From positions 21,201-85,200 of the forward strand of contig NZ_FNAL01000012.1 in the NCBI RefSeq assembly GCF_900101915.1: a stretch of DNA of 64,000 bases, in the 5' to 3' direction. The stretch comes from Psychrobacter pacificensis. Lineage in GTDB: Bacteria; Pseudomonadota; Gammaproteobacteria; Pseudomonadales; Moraxellaceae. Shown piece by piece: positions 27,724-36,751 of the stretch. A program made the position numbers and the translations under genes. Every line of letters begins with the position of its first letter. Position 1 is the stretch's first letter. The notes beneath the pieces are model-generated. The model ran no database searches. It was not told the DNA's origin and was given only the letters and a program-made list of their open reading frames with translations.

Positions 27724-29067
27724 ATGGCTACAGATTTGCAAGTCACAACCAACAAGCTATCTAATAAAGAGACTCAGCTCACGGTTAAAGTACCCGTTGA
27801 AAAAATCCAAAACAAAGTAGAAGGCCGCATCAGCCAAGTGGCGAAAACCGCCAAAATCGACGGTTTCCGTAAAGGCAAAGTGCCAATGTCGCACATCCGC
27901 TCACAGTACGGTGCGGGCATCCAGCAAGAAGTGATCAACGATGTGATCCGTGATACGGTCTTTGAAGCGATCAAATCTGAAGACATCCGCGCGGTTGGCA
28001 TGCCAAACATCGACGACGTCAAACTTGAAGACGATTTCTTGGTATATCAAGCCACCGTTGAGATCTTCCCAGAAATCGACGTACAAGGTATCGATGAAAT
28101 CGAAGTTGAGCGTCACACGGCAACCGTCAGCGATGAAGACGTCGACACCATGATCGAAAACCTACAAAAGCAGCGTCAAGAGTACGTTGAGAAAAAAGGT
28201 AAAGCGACTAAAGATACTCAGGTCACTTTCGACTTTGAAGGTTCAATCGACGGCGAGAAGTTTGAAGGCGGTAGCGCTGAAGACTTCAAACTAGTCATCG
28301 GTAGCGGCCAGATGATTCCAGGCTTTGAAGACGGTATCAAAGGCATGAAAGCTGGCGAAGAAAAAGTTATCGATGTGACTTTCCCAGAAGATTATCAAGC
28401 AGAAAACCTAGCAGGTAAAGAAGCTCAGTTCAAAATCAACGTAAAATTGGTTGAAAAACCTAAGTTACCTGAGATCGATGAAGAGTTCCTTGAGCTATTT
28501 GGCGTGACCGAAGGCGGCGTAGACAAACTAAAAGAAGACGTACGCAAAAACATGGAACGCGAAATCAAGAACGCCGCGCGTAGCCAAGTGAAGCAAGCGA
28601 CTTTTGATGCATTGCTAGAAAAGAACGAGTTTGACGTACCAAGCGCCATGCTAGAGCAAGAAATCGAGCGTCAACGCAACATGATGATGCAACGTTTTTC
28701 TCAGCAGTTTGGTGCGAGCGCTGATAGCTTCGATAAAGACATGCTGCCAAATGAGCTCTTTGAAGAGCAAGCGCTACGTGCAGCCCGTCTTGGTATCATC
28801 GTTGCCCGTGTTATCGACACCGAAGGTCTAGAAGTGGATCAAGAGCGTGTTGAAACCTTCATCAAAGAAGCGGCTGAAAACTACGAAGATCCAGCGGAAG
28901 TAATCGAGTACTACACCAATGACAAGCAGCAACGCGCTAACATTGAGTCTGTGGTACTAGAAGACCAAGTAGTAGATTACTTGATCAGCCAAGGCAAAGT
29001 GACTGACAAAGAAGTCAGCTACCAAGATTTGCTAGCGGCTCAGCAACAACAGCAGCAAGGTATGTAA
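27724..29067 (+). CDS. tig: Trigger factor
   Basis: Ribosome-associated chaperone and peptidyl-prolyl isomerase that receives nascent chains. The ribosome-docking motif GFRKGKVP is at about residues 44-51, the FKBP-like domain begins near 160 ([17 protein letters not shown]), and the C-terminal helical arms end in a Gln-rich tail ([10 protein letters not shown]). 447 residues, close to E. coli (432). Two ATGs six bases apart (27718, 27724) compete; I choose the second because of spacing from AAAGGTG. Usually tig is directly followed by clpP-clpX; here the urease cluster lies between them. Two strong hairpins follow the gene. Confidence 0.96.
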   Translation: MATDLQVTTNKLSNKETQLTVKVPVEKIQNKVEGRISQVAKTAKIDGFRKGKVPMSHIRSQYGAGIQQEVINDVIRDTVFEAIKSEDIRAVGMPNIDDVKLEDDFLVYQATVEIFPEIDVQGIDEIEVERHTATVSDEDVDTMIENLQKQRQEYVEKKGKATKDTQVTFDFEGSIDGEKFEGGSAEDFKLVIGSGQMIPGFEDGIKGMKAGEEKVIDVTFPEDYQAENLAGKEAQFKINVKLVEKPKLPEIDEEFLELFGVTEGGVDKLKEDVRKNMEREIKNAARSQVKQATFDALLEKNEFDVPSAMLEQEIERQRNMMMQRFSQQFGASADSFDKDMLPNELFEEQALRAARLGIIVARVIDTEGLEVDQERVETFIKEAAENYEDPAEVIEYYTNDKQQRANIESVVLEDQVVDYLISQGKVTDKEVSYQDLLAAQQQQQQGM

Positions 29068-29079
29068 TCTAGACTGAGC

Positions 29080-29112
29080 GCTGTATGGTGTTAAACCATA
29101 ACACCATACAGC
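29080..29112 (+). terminator. 14-bp hairpin directly after tig
   Basis: GCTGTATGGTGTTA and its exact complement flank a five-base loop. No T-run follows, so it may protect the mRNA 3' end or act together with the next hairpin rather than terminate alone. Confidence 0.6.
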
Positions 29113-29130
29113 ACGCTTGTTCTACATATC

Positions 29131-29172
29131 AAAAAATACGGCCCCGATCATCGATCGGGGCCGTATTTTTTT
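29131..29172. terminator. Strong bidirectional terminator between tig and the urease cluster
   Basis: AAAATACGGCCCCGATC and its complement enclose a three-base loop, followed by seven T residues; the other strand also has a run of six. It isolates converging tig and hupE. Confidence 0.95.
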
Positions 29173-29272
29173 GTGCACGCTCAATGGCTTTTTCGATTAA
29201 CCAATCGCTAGCATGGTCGTTACGCAAGACGTATCAGCTAAAACTACGCTCAAAGTCTTGCAATAATACACC

Positions 29273-30025
29273 CTATACTAGAGCAGGTACAAACACCGCG
29301 CCCAGTCCAAGTACGACTAGCCCGCGCTGTAACCATAAGTTACCACCTAGGCGCTGCTGTAGCTGCTGGCTGACCAACGTACCAACTGCATATAGCGCCA
29401 GCATCGTCACTAGCATCCCTGCATAAAAACCCAACTGACCACTTACGCCAGCATTCGCTGGTACTTCAAGGGCATGTGCCAATCCATGAAAGACCGCCAA
29501 ACCACCAAAACCAAACAACGATAGTTGCTGGATGCTTGGCGTATGCGCTGGCTGCGTACGCGCTGAAAAAGCTTCTTGTCGACTCTTATCACTCATCAAA
29601 ATCAGAGCCAATACGACCACTGATAGCGATATGGCAATCTCAATCCATCCAGATGATGCCGCAAACCCAACACCGCCAACCAACACCCCAATAGTGCCCA
29701 AAACGGCCCCTAGTGATAATCCAGCTGTCAGTGACATCATACCTAGGCGCTGCTTTTGTAGTCCATAAAACAACATGCCCATACCGACTGCCAAAAACAG
29801 ATGATCAAGACCCGTCACTGGATGCAGCAGTCCCGCTTGCAATGTGCCCAAAAACGAGGGCGCTTGTATAGTAGCCGAGTGAATATGACCCGAATGTGCC
29901 TGCGCCAACGACGGTACCATCGTAAAGGTTGCAAGCGTCATTGAAGCCGCTGCTATTTTTCGAGAAGATAAAGCCTGTGAAAAACGGGCTTTATGACTGT
30001 GATGCTCTTTTGTATGTTGTGTCAT
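29273..30025 (-). CDS. ureJ: HupE/UreJ-family nickel permease
   Basis: Inner-membrane protein that in related systems imports nickel for urease or hydrogenase. A secretory signal or first helix at about residues 24-43 ends SLAQA, followed by HSGHIHS, then the family motif HPVTGLDHLFLAVGMG at about 68-83, and further membrane helices with a late conserved FHGLAHALE. The N-terminal His cluster (HHSHK) is unusual and may bind metal. 250 residues. Last gene of the urease cluster, 51 bases after ureG, with AAGGAG before the ATG. It is the only nickel or urea transport gene I see in the cluster. Gene name ureJ is used from context; hupE would be equally acceptable. Confidence 0.88.
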   Translation of the reverse strand: MTQHTKEHHSHKARFSQALSSRKIAAASMTLATFTMVPSLAQAHSGHIHSATIQAPSFLGTLQAGLLHPVTGLDHLFLAVGMGMLFYGLQKQRLGMMSLTAGLSLGAVLGTIGVLVGGVGFAASSGWIEIAISLSVVVLALILMSDKSRQEAFSARTQPAHTPSIQQLSLFGFGGLAVFHGLAHALEVPANAGVSGQLGFYAGMLVTMLALYAVGTLVSQQLQQRLGGNLWLQRGLVVLGLGAVFVPALV

Positions 30026-30076
30026 GGGGTTGACTCCTTATGATGAATATTTTAATGATTGATGAGCGGCTATTGG

Positions 30077-30766
30077 TTAAGCGAGCATACCGTGCTCTTT
30101 GATAAAGGCAATAATTTCATCCAGACCATCACCGGTTTTCATATTGCTAAAGACAAAAGGCTTATCGCCACGCATTTTTTTGGCATCGCGCTCCATCACC
30201 TCAAGCGATGCGCCAACCATTGGCGCAAGATCGGTTTTATTGATGATTAATAAATCCGACTTGGTGATACCAGGGCCCCCTTTACGAGGTATTTTGTCAC
30301 CCGCTGAGACGTCAATGACATATAAGGTCAAATCAGACAGCTCTGGGCTAAAGGTCGCGGCAAGATTGTCACCACCCGACTCAATGATAATCAATTCTAG
30401 GCCCTCAAAGGTTTCTTGCAACTCGGCAATGGTCGTCAGGTTGATCGACGCATCTTCACGAATCGCGGTATGCGGACAGCCGCCCGTTTCTACGCCGCGA
30501 ATACGTTCAGCGGGCATCGCATTATTGCGTGTCAAAAACTGCGAATCTTCTTTGGTATAAATATCATTGGTGACAACTGCCATATTGATCGTATCACGCA
30601 AGTTTTGACACAATTTTAGGGTCAAAGCGGTCTTACCACTGCCGACTGGCCCGCCGATGCCGAGGCGTAAGCAGGATAAAGAAGCGGGCGGATTTGACTG
30701 GTCATTATCAATATGTGAGTCAGGTGTAGATTGGATGCTTTTTGGTTTGATCGGGGTTAGAGACAT
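30077..30766 (-). CDS. ureG: Urease accessory GTPase UreG
   Basis: SIMIBI-class GTPase that powers nickel delivery into apo-urease together with UreD, UreF and UreE. The P-loop GGPVGSGKT is at residues 38-46. The metal-binding CPH motif appears in [11 protein letters not shown], and [15 protein letters not shown] and NKTDLAP complete the G-domain. 229 residues, about 25 more than most UreG because of an N-terminal polar stretch ([17 protein letters not shown]). CAAGGAG precedes the ATG. Sits between ureF and hupE/ureJ in the operon. Confidence 0.97.
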   Translation of the reverse strand: MSLTPIKPKSIQSTPDSHIDNDQSNPPASLSCLRLGIGGPVGSGKTALTLKLCQNLRDTINMAVVTNDIYTKEDSQFLTRNNAMPAERIRGVETGGCPHTAIREDASINLTTIAELQETFEGLELIIIESGGDNLAATFSPELSDLTLYVIDVSAGDKIPRKGGPGITKSDLLIINKTDLAPMVGASLEVMERDAKKMRGDKPFVFSNMKTGDGLDEIIAFIKEHGMLA

Positions 30767-30823
30767 GGTAAGCTCCTTGAATGTTTCATATAGGAATAAT
30801 AATAAATAGAGATAAAGGTACAG

Positions 30824-31618
30824 TTATGAGCGGAACAACCGGCTGTATTGCTCCTCATGCATACTTGAGAGAATCGCCAAATTGGGCAAGCTATTAGAAA
30901 TATTGAGCCTGTCATAGAGGTCTTCGCACAGCTTTTGACAACCCTGATGTTCACTCATATTGAGCGTGTCGGTCGCGTTTGATGACGTGATTAAATCCTC
31001 AAAGGCTTGCTGTATGCTATCGCTCAGCGCTCCAACTTCAGAGCCAAGATCACTTTGCAGCTGCCACAAGATACGCTGACCCGCCATTTGCCCGAGTGGT
31101 ACAGTCTTGACAGCGGCGAGCACCATATTTTCCAATTGAGCAAATCCATAGGTGGTCATCGACTGCATGAGTGGCAGCTGCCAATGCTGGGCAATGTGAG
31201 CAAAAAGTGGTAAATAACCATCATCAGGTATCTCAGCAGGTATACCAAGACTCAGTACTTCGTTGAGCCAGGATACCATCGCTTGTGCCAACTGCTGCGA
31301 CTCTAGTATAAACTCTTTACTCTCAAGGCCTGCATGATAATCATGTGCCAGATTTGCCGCTAGCACCTCATTACCTTGATCAAGCGCACACACGATAAGT
31401 GCCAATATAGGTAGCTCGTAGCCAATGACAGCCAGCGCAAGATAGTCTTGCATAAAGGTAAGCGTACTGGCTTCATCAGAGATAATGCCTGACTCAATCG
31501 CTGACTCTACGCCTTGTGAGTAGGTATAGCTACCAATCGGCAAGTTACTAGAGGCCAGCATCAACATCTGCCCAAGTTGGGCAGACAGATGAGACTGAGC
31601 ACTGTCATCAACCATCAT
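30824..31618 (-). CDS. ureF: Urease accessory protein UreF
   Basis: All-helical activation factor that binds UreD on apo-urease and recruits UreG. The family N-terminal motif LMLASSNLPIGSYTYSQGVE is at about residues 13-32, and the C-terminal end MHEEQYSRLFRS fits the family. 264 residues is longer than the 220-240 typical of UreF, the extra residues being in the C-terminal region (about 210-235). Its ATG overlaps the end of ureE by 11 bases, so translation is probably coupled. Spaced 57 bases from ureG. Confidence 0.95.
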   Translation of the reverse strand: MMVDDSAQSHLSAQLGQMLMLASSNLPIGSYTYSQGVESAIESGIISDEASTLTFMQDYLALAVIGYELPILALIVCALDQGNEVLAANLAHDYHAGLESKEFILESQQLAQAMVSWLNEVLSLGIPAEIPDDGYLPLFAHIAQHWQLPLMQSMTTYGFAQLENMVLAAVKTVPLGQMAGQRILWQLQSDLGSEVGALSDSIQQAFEDLITSSNATDTLNMSEHQGCQKLCEDLYDRLNISNSLPNLAILSSMHEEQYSRLFRS

Positions 31619-32192
31619 TTGAGTGACCTATAGACGCATTATGTTGGCTGTGGCTGTCATCATGGCTATGCGCGTCATTATGCGAATGCGTATGAGCGTG
31701 AGAATGGCTATGCGAATGCCCGTGTCCTGTCTGATAAGCACCCGTTTCAGGCTCAAACGGCACTGATGCAGACTCAGTATGTAGCCCAAGATTTTCTAGC
31801 ATTTGTGCCAGTACATGATCGTTTTCAAAATACAGCGCGTACCGTGCTGCACTGTGCTCAAACATCAACGGCACATGGCGATTGCCCAAATGATACGCGC
31901 CTTTCATTAGTAGAAAATCATCGGCTGCCGTCACTTTGGTCACCGCTTGGGGCTTGGCGATGACTTGCATCAACTCCCCTGCGGCATTGGTGAGGACGTC
32001 ATCTCCTTTTAAGACACCAGTACGCGGCAAATCGATACCGACCGCCTCCCCTGAAACTGTCACAGCTCGAAATCGCGAATGCTGACGAGTATCAAAGTCC
32101 AAAAGCAGATAGTCATCCGCTTGGCGCTGGGCAGTCAATTGCGCTTGTTGGATATCACTTAAGGTAGGGAGACGGGTATTAAATATTTTCAT
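31608..32192 (-). CDS. ureE: Urease nickel metallochaperone UreE, His-rich tail
   Basis: Dimeric nickel-binding chaperone that delivers metal to the urease assembly complex. The N-terminal peptide-binding domain has DDYLLLDFDTRQHSRFR and LPRTGVLKGDD, and the metal-binding domain has KGAYHLGNRHVPL, whose histidine binds nickel. The last 40 residues are a His/Ser/Asp-rich tail with more than a dozen His, expected to store several nickel ions. I start at ATG 32192; a TTG at 32222 adds ten residues and is less likely. About 194 residues. The start has only a weak ribosome site. The gene overlaps ureF. Confidence 0.95.
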   Translation of the reverse strand: MKIFNTRLPTLSDIQQAQLTAQRQADDYLLLDFDTRQHSRFRAVTVSGEAVGIDLPRTGVLKGDDVLTNAAGELMQVIAKPQAVTKVTAADDFLLMKGAYHLGNRHVPLMFEHSAARYALYFENDHVLAQMLENLGLHTESASVPFEPETGAYQTGHGHSHSHSHAHTHSHNDAHSHDDSHSQHNASIGHSNDG

Positions 32193-32372
32193 AAATATAA
32201 TGCTCTGTTTACTGTGGCTCAAATGATTGAATAATAGTATTGATAATAAAAGTGCCCAAAATGGCTGTCAGCAATCAATGAGAAGATCACGCCAAAACCA
32301 GCTCTCTATAAGCCTGTGACACGCTTTTTAAGACAGCCTTTAGCCGTGTGTCTTTAAATCTTAAAATAAAAA

Positions 32373-34547
32373 TCAGAATAAGAAATAACGCTGTGCCATG
32401 GGCAGTACCTCAGCAGGCTCACAGGTAAGTGTCTTACCATCGGCACGTACTTCGTAGGTCTCAGGATTGATGTCCATATCTGGGCAGTAGCTGTTGAGGC
32501 GCATATCGCTTTTGCGAATCTCACGTATCCCATGGACAGGCTGAATCACTTTTGTCAGTCCAAGCTGTTTATCGACTTGTTTGTCTATCGCGGCTTGCGA
32601 CATAAAGGTGATACTGGTTTGAGCAACCGATTTGGGATACGACGCAAACATAGGACGATAATGCACAGGCTGAGGGGTGGGAATAGAGGCGTTAATATCG
32701 CCCATCGGTACCGCAGCGATCAGGCCACCTTTGATGATGCATTCAGGTTTTACCCCAAAAAACTTGGGCGACCACAGCACCATATCCGCCCATTTACCCA
32801 CTTCAATGGAGCCGACCATATCGCTAATACCATGCGTAATCGCAGGATTTATCGTATATTTTGCAATATAGCGTTTGATGCGAAAGTTATCATTGTCCGC
32901 GCTTTGATCGTAGTCGGTCAGAGTAATATGCTGCGCTTGATGCTCTGTTTGTGCTGTCGCATCTGGAGCCAGATGACCACGCTGAACTTTCATTTTGTGC
33001 GCCGTCTGCCATGTGCGAATGACCACTTCACCCACGCGCCCCATCGCTTGTGAGTCACTACTCATCATCGAGATAGCACCCAAATCGTGCAAGATGTCTT
33101 CAGCCGCGATGGTTTCTTGACGAATACGGCTTTCGGCAAATGCTACGTCCTCTGCGATAGCAGGGCTTAAATGATGACAAACCATGAGCATATCGAGATG
33201 CTCATCAATGGTATTGACGGTATAAGGCCTAGTAGGATTGGTGGAAGATGGAAGCACATGCGACTTGCCAATGGCCTTTAGAATATCAGGCGCATGGCCA
33301 CCGCCTGCGCCTTCGGTATGAAAAGTATGAATACAGCGGTTTTTAAATGCGCCAAGCGTACTCTCAAGATAGCCACTTTCATTTAACGTGTCAGTATGAA
33401 TCGCAACTTGCACATCATAGTCGTCAGCAACGCTCAGACAATTATCAATAGCTTGCGGCGTCGTACCCCAATCTTCATGTAGCTTGAGTCCGACGGCACC
33501 CGCTTCGATTTGCTCAGCAATTGGAGTGGGCACACTCACATTGCCTTTACCCAATAGCCCAATATTCATAGGGATACTATCGGTAGATTGTAGCATTGAG
33601 GCAATATGATATGCCCCCGGCGTACAAGTAGTCGCGAGCGTACCTTGGGCAGGGCCTGTGCCACCGCCTAGCATCGTGGTCACCCCCGACATCAGCGCCG
33701 TCTCACACTGCTGAGGCGCGATAAAGTGAATATGACTATCGACGCCGCCTGCGGTGAGGATTTTGCCTTCACCAGCGATGATTTCGGTCGCGCCGCCAAT
33801 CGGAATATCGATGGCAGGCTGGATATCAGGATTACCCGCTTTACCAATCGCGCTGATACGGCCATTTTTGATACCGATATCGGCTTTGTAGATACCCGTA
33901 TAATCTACAACCAGTGCATTGGTAATCACGGTATCTGCAACTTCCGCGCCCAGCAGTTGCCCTTGACCCATACCATCACGGATGACTTTGCCGCCGCCAA
34001 ATTTGACTTCTTCACCCTTAATCTCGGTAGTATGGCTAGTACCTTCATCACTTTGTGACGTATTCGCTTGGTCAATAGCAGTATCTTTATGGCTGGTCAA
34101 ATCCGCCTCAACCTGTAGCCAAAGCTCAGTATCAGCGAGACGCACTTTATCGCCGGTAGTCGGACCAAAATGCTCTGCATAAATCTGCCGACTTACCCGC
34201 TTTTGCGAAGTAGCCAGTTGCTTTTCATCGGTCTTATCTGGTTGAACCGCGCCCATGACACGACCTGCAAAGCCATATACTTCCTGCTTGCCAGCATAAG
34301 CCACCAATTCTACCTCTCGCGACTGCCCCGGCTCAAAACGAACTGCCGTGCCAGAGATGATATTTAGGCGATACCCACGGGTCTGCTCTCTATTAAAGCT
34401 CAGCGCATCATTGACTTCATAAAAGTGATAATGCGAGCCGATTTGGATCGGTCTATCGCCAGTATTACTCACACTGATGGTCTGTACTTGTCTTCCTTGG
34501 TTTAGGATAATGTCACCATCTTGGATGTTATATTCGCCTGCTTGCAT
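32373..34547 (-). CDS. ureC: Fused urease beta-alpha subunit (UreB-UreC)
   Basis: Catalytic urease chain hydrolysing urea to ammonia and carbamate. Residues 1-100 are a complete UreB (beta) domain ([10 protein letters not shown] start, SHYHFYE near 39, [12 protein letters not shown] near 71), and 117-724 a complete UreC (alpha) domain, joined in one frame by a polar linker at about 101-116. Nickel ligands are all present: H272 and H274, the carbamylated lysine K355 in [10 protein letters not shown]384, H418, D498; catalytic H458 in CHHL is also kept. Two stretches are longer than in Klebsiella UreC: about 151-176 (Ser/Thr/Asp-rich) and about 526-548 (Gln/His-rich). UreA is separate, so the arrangement is A plus BC, unlike Helicobacter (AB plus C). 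The ATG and ending MAQRYFLF are normal. Confidence 0.95.
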   Translation of the reverse strand: MQAGEYNIQDGDIILNQGRQVQTISVSNTGDRPIQIGSHYHFYEVNDALSFNREQTRGYRLNIISGTAVRFEPGQSREVELVAYAGKQEVYGFAGRVMGAVQPDKTDEKQLATSQKRVSRQIYAEHFGPTTGDKVRLADTELWLQVEADLTSHKDTAIDQANTSQSDEGTSHTTEIKGEEVKFGGGKVIRDGMGQGQLLGAEVADTVITNALVVDYTGIYKADIGIKNGRISAIGKAGNPDIQPAIDIPIGGATEIIAGEGKILTAGGVDSHIHFIAPQQCETALMSGVTTMLGGGTGPAQGTLATTCTPGAYHIASMLQSTDSIPMNIGLLGKGNVSVPTPIAEQIEAGAVGLKLHEDWGTTPQAIDNCLSVADDYDVQVAIHTDTLNESGYLESTLGAFKNRCIHTFHTEGAGGGHAPDILKAIGKSHVLPSSTNPTRPYTVNTIDEHLDMLMVCHHLSPAIAEDVAFAESRIRQETIAAEDILHDLGAISMMSSDSQAMGRVGEVVIRTWQTAHKMKVQRGHLAPDATAQTEHQAQHITLTDYDQSADNDNFRIKRYIAKYTINPAITHGISDMVGSIEVGKWADMVLWSPKFFGVKPECIIKGGLIAAVPMGDINASIPTPQPVHYRPMFASYPKSVAQTSITFMSQAAIDKQVDKQLGLTKVIQPVHGIREIRKSDMRLNSYCPDMDINPETYEVRADGKTLTCEPAEVLPMAQRYFLF

Positions 34548-34591
34548 GGGAGCCGCCTTATGTTGGAGTGATCATTTAGTGATAGACAGAA

Positions 34592-34894
34592 CTATACGAT
34601 GGGATTGTGTACCGTGACCAATTTGGTACCATCAGGGAAGGTCGCCTCGATTTGCACTTCATCGACCATCTCTGCCACCCCTTCCATGACATCATCGGCA
34701 GACAGGTAAGTAGCCCCTTCACTCATTAATTCAGCCACTCTTTTGCCATCTCTAGCCCCTTCCATCAGCAGCATACTGATATAAGCGATGGCTTCGGGGT
34801 AATTGAGCTTAACGCCGCGGTTTTTGCGGCGCTCAGCCACCATGCCAGCGGTAAATAGCATGAGCTTGTCTTTTTCTGTTGGCGTCAGATGCAT
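34592..34894 (-). CDS. ureA: Urease gamma subunit UreA
   Basis: Small structural subunit of urease. It starts [14 protein letters not shown] and continues [19 protein letters not shown] sequence ([15 protein letters not shown]), with [24 protein letters not shown] at the C-terminus, all family standard. 100 residues, the usual length. Lies 44 bases upstream of the fused ureBC gene and about 80 downstream of ureD, with AAGGATTT before the ATG. It remains a separate protein although beta and alpha are fused. Confidence 0.97.
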   Translation of the reverse strand: MHLTPTEKDKLMLFTAGMVAERRKNRGVKLNYPEAIAYISMLLMEGARDGKRVAELMSEGATYLSADDVMEGVAEMVDEVQIEATFPDGTKLVTVHNPIV

Positions 34895-34973
34895 GGCAAA
34901 TCCTTATTTTATTTATTATAAAAGTTATAGCAGATTATCAGGTCGTGTGGCTTAGCTATGAAAAACCGTAGAC

Positions 34974-35996
34974 TTAGGTGTCCCAAATACGCGGACGGCA
35001 AGGCTCAAGCTGCCACCAATGATGTCGCAAGCCTTCTCTGATTTGATAAAAAGCTTCAAAACAGCCGCGCACATCTGAACCGATATACCGAATATTAATG
35101 GCTTGACCGTTATGAGTACAATAAACCGGTAATCTAGCCTCAGCAATCATATGGCGTAATGCAACGATGGTATTGTCTAAATAGCGAGCTAGGGCCTGCT
35201 TCATCGTTGCTAAGGCTGTCTCGTCTGATTGTGCGGCAGAGGCAGGCAGTGCAGCGTTGTCATGTACATCGCTCAAACTTGGCACTGCCCAAAATGACCC
35301 ATAAATATGCTGATCTGCTAGTCCTAGACTCGATGTAAACCAGCGACTTTGGGCAGCCTGTTTGACACGTTCAGCAACGATAACCTTACCTTCTCGGTAG
35401 ATATTTAATCCAGTATGATAACGCCCTTGCAAGAACTGCTCATCATATGCTTGCCGCCCAAATACGCTAATCTCCCAAGTCAGCAAGCTAGATGAGTCAG
35501 CTAAATCAAAACGGCTCACTGCATGCATATTGGCTTCGTTATAAATAATACTCTCTTGTGGTAGCCATTCTAAGCGAACATGTGCGGCGAGTTTGGCTTG
35601 CAGATGTTGGCTTGCATAGGCAGCTATCTTGTCTTGGCTCATACTTTGGTGCGTGTCGTTGTCGTCCGACCGAGCTTTATGTTTTTGGCTGACACCGTCA
35701 TTACCATACCACTTGCCAGCCCCTGGTGTAGTGATAACAGCATGGCTGCCATTGTCTAAATGCAACTCTATCGTCAGCGTATCACCGCCTGCGATACCTG
35801 CTGGCGGATATAACATCAATATATGACAAATGCCTTGCTGCCCACGTGGCTCAGGATATAGGGCACGCTGTACCATAAGCGCGCCCGTGTGCTCACGATG
35901 AGATAGCCGCGTCTTAGCGGTAGCAGCCGCAATTTTGGCAATATCTGTGCGCTTAACAGTGTCAAAACTCAATGTTAAAGAAGAAGCCCAACTCAT
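34974..35996 (-). CDS. ureD: Urease accessory protein UreD
   Basis: Scaffold (also called UreH) that binds apo-urease and, with UreF and UreG, forms the nickel-insertion complex. Family motifs include GALMVQRALYPEP near residue 38, LYPPAGIAGGDTL near 63, TTPGAGKWY near 90, and LEWLPQESIIYNEA near 149. 340 residues is longer than typical UreD (about 270-280); the excess includes a Lys/Asp/Ser/Gln stretch after TTPGAGKWYGN (about 100-125) and an Ala/Ser/Gln stretch near 250. First gene of the urease cluster, so its upstream region should contain the cluster's main promoter. Confidence 0.94.
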   Translation of the reverse strand: MSWASSLTLSFDTVKRTDIAKIAAATAKTRLSHREHTGALMVQRALYPEPRGQQGICHILMLYPPAGIAGGDTLTIELHLDNGSHAVITTPGAGKWYGNDGVSQKHKARSDDNDTHQSMSQDKIAAYASQHLQAKLAAHVRLEWLPQESIIYNEANMHAVSRFDLADSSSLLTWEISVFGRQAYDEQFLQGRYHTGLNIYREGKVIVAERVKQAAQSRWFTSSLGLADQHIYGSFWAVPSLSDVHDNAALPASAAQSDETALATMKQALARYLDNTIVALRHMIAEARLPVYCTHNGQAINIRYIGSDVRGCFEAFYQIREGLRHHWWQLEPCRPRIWDT

Positions 35997-36394
35997 TTTA
36001 TATACTCATTTGCTCATTTTACTCATTAAATACAATCTAGTAATCTGGTTCCTGACCAAAAAGTCAGTTAATTTCACTGTCTATACAAGCATTATGCCAA
36101 CTCATATGCAAACACTCTTACATACACTCCACCATCACACCCAACATAATGATTTTACTTTGGTTTTGACTGTATATTTTTTCTTACTAACATGACAAAG
36201 CTGGTTTAGCTATTTTTTAATCAGCCTTTTACCGCTGATAACTATTAGATAAATAACGGTTTGCACCAAATTGTGGCGTTTTTCGTTAATATGCACCATT
36301 TTTTAGCATTCAAACTTGGACTATTAACACACTATGTCAGGCCGCACTTTCTACTTATAAGAATAACTATGAGTAAATGCGCTTAAGGATTCTT

Positions 36395-36560
36395 TTGACA
36401 ACCCACATTTGCACAATTGAATAGTAAGATAGGTAGATTGCAAGGCAGTTAATCAGGTATTCTATGTTAAAAGTATGGTGAGACACTGCTCTATGATATC
36501 CATATCGGGGTAAGTTTCTGTGGGATACGCCTGATTTGCAGATAGAATCTGCCTTTTTTG
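36395..36560 (+). ncRNA. Candidate small RNA or attenuator upstream of clpP
   Basis: A TTGACA box (36395-36400) is followed 16 bases later by TTGAAT. Downstream AATCAGG-TATTC (36451-36462) can pair with GGATA-CG-CCTGATT (36523-36536), giving a long closed stem around a 60-base interior that can form a TATGG/CCATA stem. Immediately after, GCAGAT-AGA-ATCTGC (36538-36552) plus six T residues forms an intrinsic terminator. An alternative pairing of TGCAA (36439) with TTGCA (36536) would disrupt that terminator. Transcript length would be about 130 bases. I know of no matching family; function is unknown. Confidence 0.45.
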
Positions 36561-36638
36561 GATATTCTTTCAACTTATATATAAAAATATAGCGGACTCA
36601 CTTTTTCACCTATTTTATGTACAAACGGGTTTTATAGG

Positions 36639-36666
36639 CTTGAATAGTGGGCGTAGTCCCCCTATA
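36639..36666 (+). promoter_or_regulatory. Sigma-32-like heat-shock promoter of clpP
   Basis: CTTGAA (36639-36644), a 13-base spacer and CCCCCTATA (36658-36666) closely match the heat-shock consensus CTTGAAA / CCCCATNT. It lies 85 bases upstream of the clpP ATG. The site is also embedded in an inverted repeat TTTATAGG / CCTATAAA. Confidence 0.72.
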
Positions 36667-36751
36667 AACTACCCATTAGCACAAAACATACCAGACAATA
36701 AAACCATTTTAACTGTTTTTTATTTTATCCCTTTATCGATAGGACTTTTCT

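Larger units (their letters stand above)
35997..36751. other. Intergenic region between ureD and clpP
   Basis: About 750 AT-rich bases with no supported protein gene (a 68-codon minus frame at 36367-36573 looks like chance). It holds the divergent ure promoter, a candidate small RNA or attenuator at 36395-36560, and a sigma-32-like promoter for clpP at 36639-36666. Confidence 0.55.

Noticed and set aside
36429..36560. Idea that the structured region upstream of clpP is 6S RNA
   Set aside because: Length is shorter than 6S (about 180 bases), the neighbours are not the usual ssrS context, and I see no sequence match to known 6S RNAs.
36367..36573. 68-codon minus frame between ureD and clpP
   Set aside because: Overlaps the structured region and terminator on the other strand; sequence has no family likeness and no ribosome site.
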